Of a DNA stretch of 64,000 nucleotides, positions 63,951 to 64,000 are shown piece after piece. The notes under the pieces were generated by a model that was given only the letters and a program-made list of their open reading frames with translations, made no database searches and was not told the origin of the DNA. The stretch spans positions 147,881 to 211,880 of the forward strand of contig JANLFV010000002.1 of NCBI GenBank assembly GCA_024653345.1, in the 5' to 3' direction. The translations under genes and the position numbers were made by a program. This stretch comes from Candidatus Acetothermia bacterium (GTDB lineage Bacteria > Bipolaricaulota > Bipolaricaulia > RBG-16-55-9 > JANLFV01). Numbering within the stretch: the first letter of the stretch is position 1; every line of letters begins with the position of its first letter.

Positions 63951-64000
63951 TGGACCCCTCGGATTGGACACCTCTGTTAGGGAGGGGTAAGGTCCAAGGA
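63946..64000 (+). mobile_element. Left end of an IS3-family-like element (partial)
   Basis: TGTAGTGGACCCC, 5 bp, TTGGACACCT begins a pattern typical of IS3/IS150-type ends (TG...GACCCC...TTGGACA), followed by a purine-rich AAGGTCCAAGGA leader such as precedes the first transposase ORF. Only 55 bp are visible before the window ends. Confidence 0.6.

Noticed and set aside
1-64000. CRISPR arrays, prophage or rRNA operon
   Set aside because: No regularly spaced repeats, no phage structural or integrase genes and no rRNA sequence were found in the window.

Overview
The window is GC-rich, gene-dense bacterial chromosome with tightly packed, often overlapping operons. Promoters are of the ordinary sigma-70 type (TTGACN, then 16-18 bp, then TANNNT). 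Several features point to a deep-branching, probably thermophilic lineage. These are secreted repeat proteins with the unit P-E-L-R-A-A-A-G, a geranylgeranyl-reductase-family flavoprotein, a Bacteroidota/Actinobacteria-like AURKAIP1/COX24 mini-protein, and several genes that appear to be read from leaderless mRNAs. Candidate phylum Bipolaricaulota (Acetothermia/OP1) would fit, but this is inference: no rRNA gene lies in the window.

Layout. 1-5.3 kb: the start of an unusual degenerate purH-like gene, a CPBP protease, and a cobalamin uptake/adenosylation operon (btuF-btuC-btuD-cobA). 5.3-9.8 kb: a HicBA toxin-antitoxin pair; an IS1-like insertion sequence with terminal inverted repeats and a perfect 8-bp target duplication, placed directly at the start of rsmA; a ZAS-type anti-sigma-like gene with an unknown partner; tRNA-Leu; rpiA. 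9.8-18 kb: a structured RNA leader before a 29-aa ribosome-associated-type mini-protein, a GGR-type oxidoreductase, a secreted HEAT-like repeat protein, and a peptide-type ABC importer (two permeases and a binding protein) without ATPase genes. 18-26 kb: small envelope proteins, an ABC1 kinase with a phasin-like partner, and a TetR-controlled RND/MMPL exporter with a LolA-like partner. 26-30 kb: an adenylate cyclase-TolB-like-TPR protein facing a cyclic-nucleotide-binding protein. 30-39 kb: valS, folC-uppS-cdsA, phosphate uptake (pit plus DUF47) and sufS. 39-40.1 kb: a decayed integrase-type transposase. 40-46 kb: gamma-carbonic-anhydrase-like protein, MATE pump, nikR, then a ZnuABC-like metal importer carrying an FmdE-family gene. 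46-50 kb: rlpA, DUF2227, groES-groEL under a CIRCE element, a patatin lipase and a lamin-tail protein. 50-57 kb: a CAP-domain protein, rubrerythrin, ZIP transporter, and a sulfur/Fe-S operon (iscS, an iscU-MIP18 fusion, Cys-rich MarR, tusA, dsrE-like). 57-64 kb: a GSDH-like propeller with DOMON domain, peroxiredoxin, AEC transporter, tRNA-Ser, SLC13/ArsB-type transporter, two-domain Usp, and a lipoprotein gene cut by the end of an IS3-like element.

How the genes work together. Metal and cofactor supply is a theme: cobalamin import and adenosylation, a NikR-linked metal importer, ZIP, and Fe-S assembly with persulfide carriers. Envelope biogenesis is another: uppS, cdsA, rlpA, the RND/LolA-like pair and many secreted proteins. 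The pairing of an outer-membrane-lipoprotein-sorting-like protein with an RND pump suggests a diderm cell (inference). The most unusual items are the IscU-MIP18 fusion in an operon with a Cys-cluster MarR regulator, the NikR/Znu-like/FmdE metal system, the purH-like gene that has lost much of its catalytic signatures, the IS1-like element with a possible -1 frameshift site, and the recurrent leaderless promoter-start arrangement.
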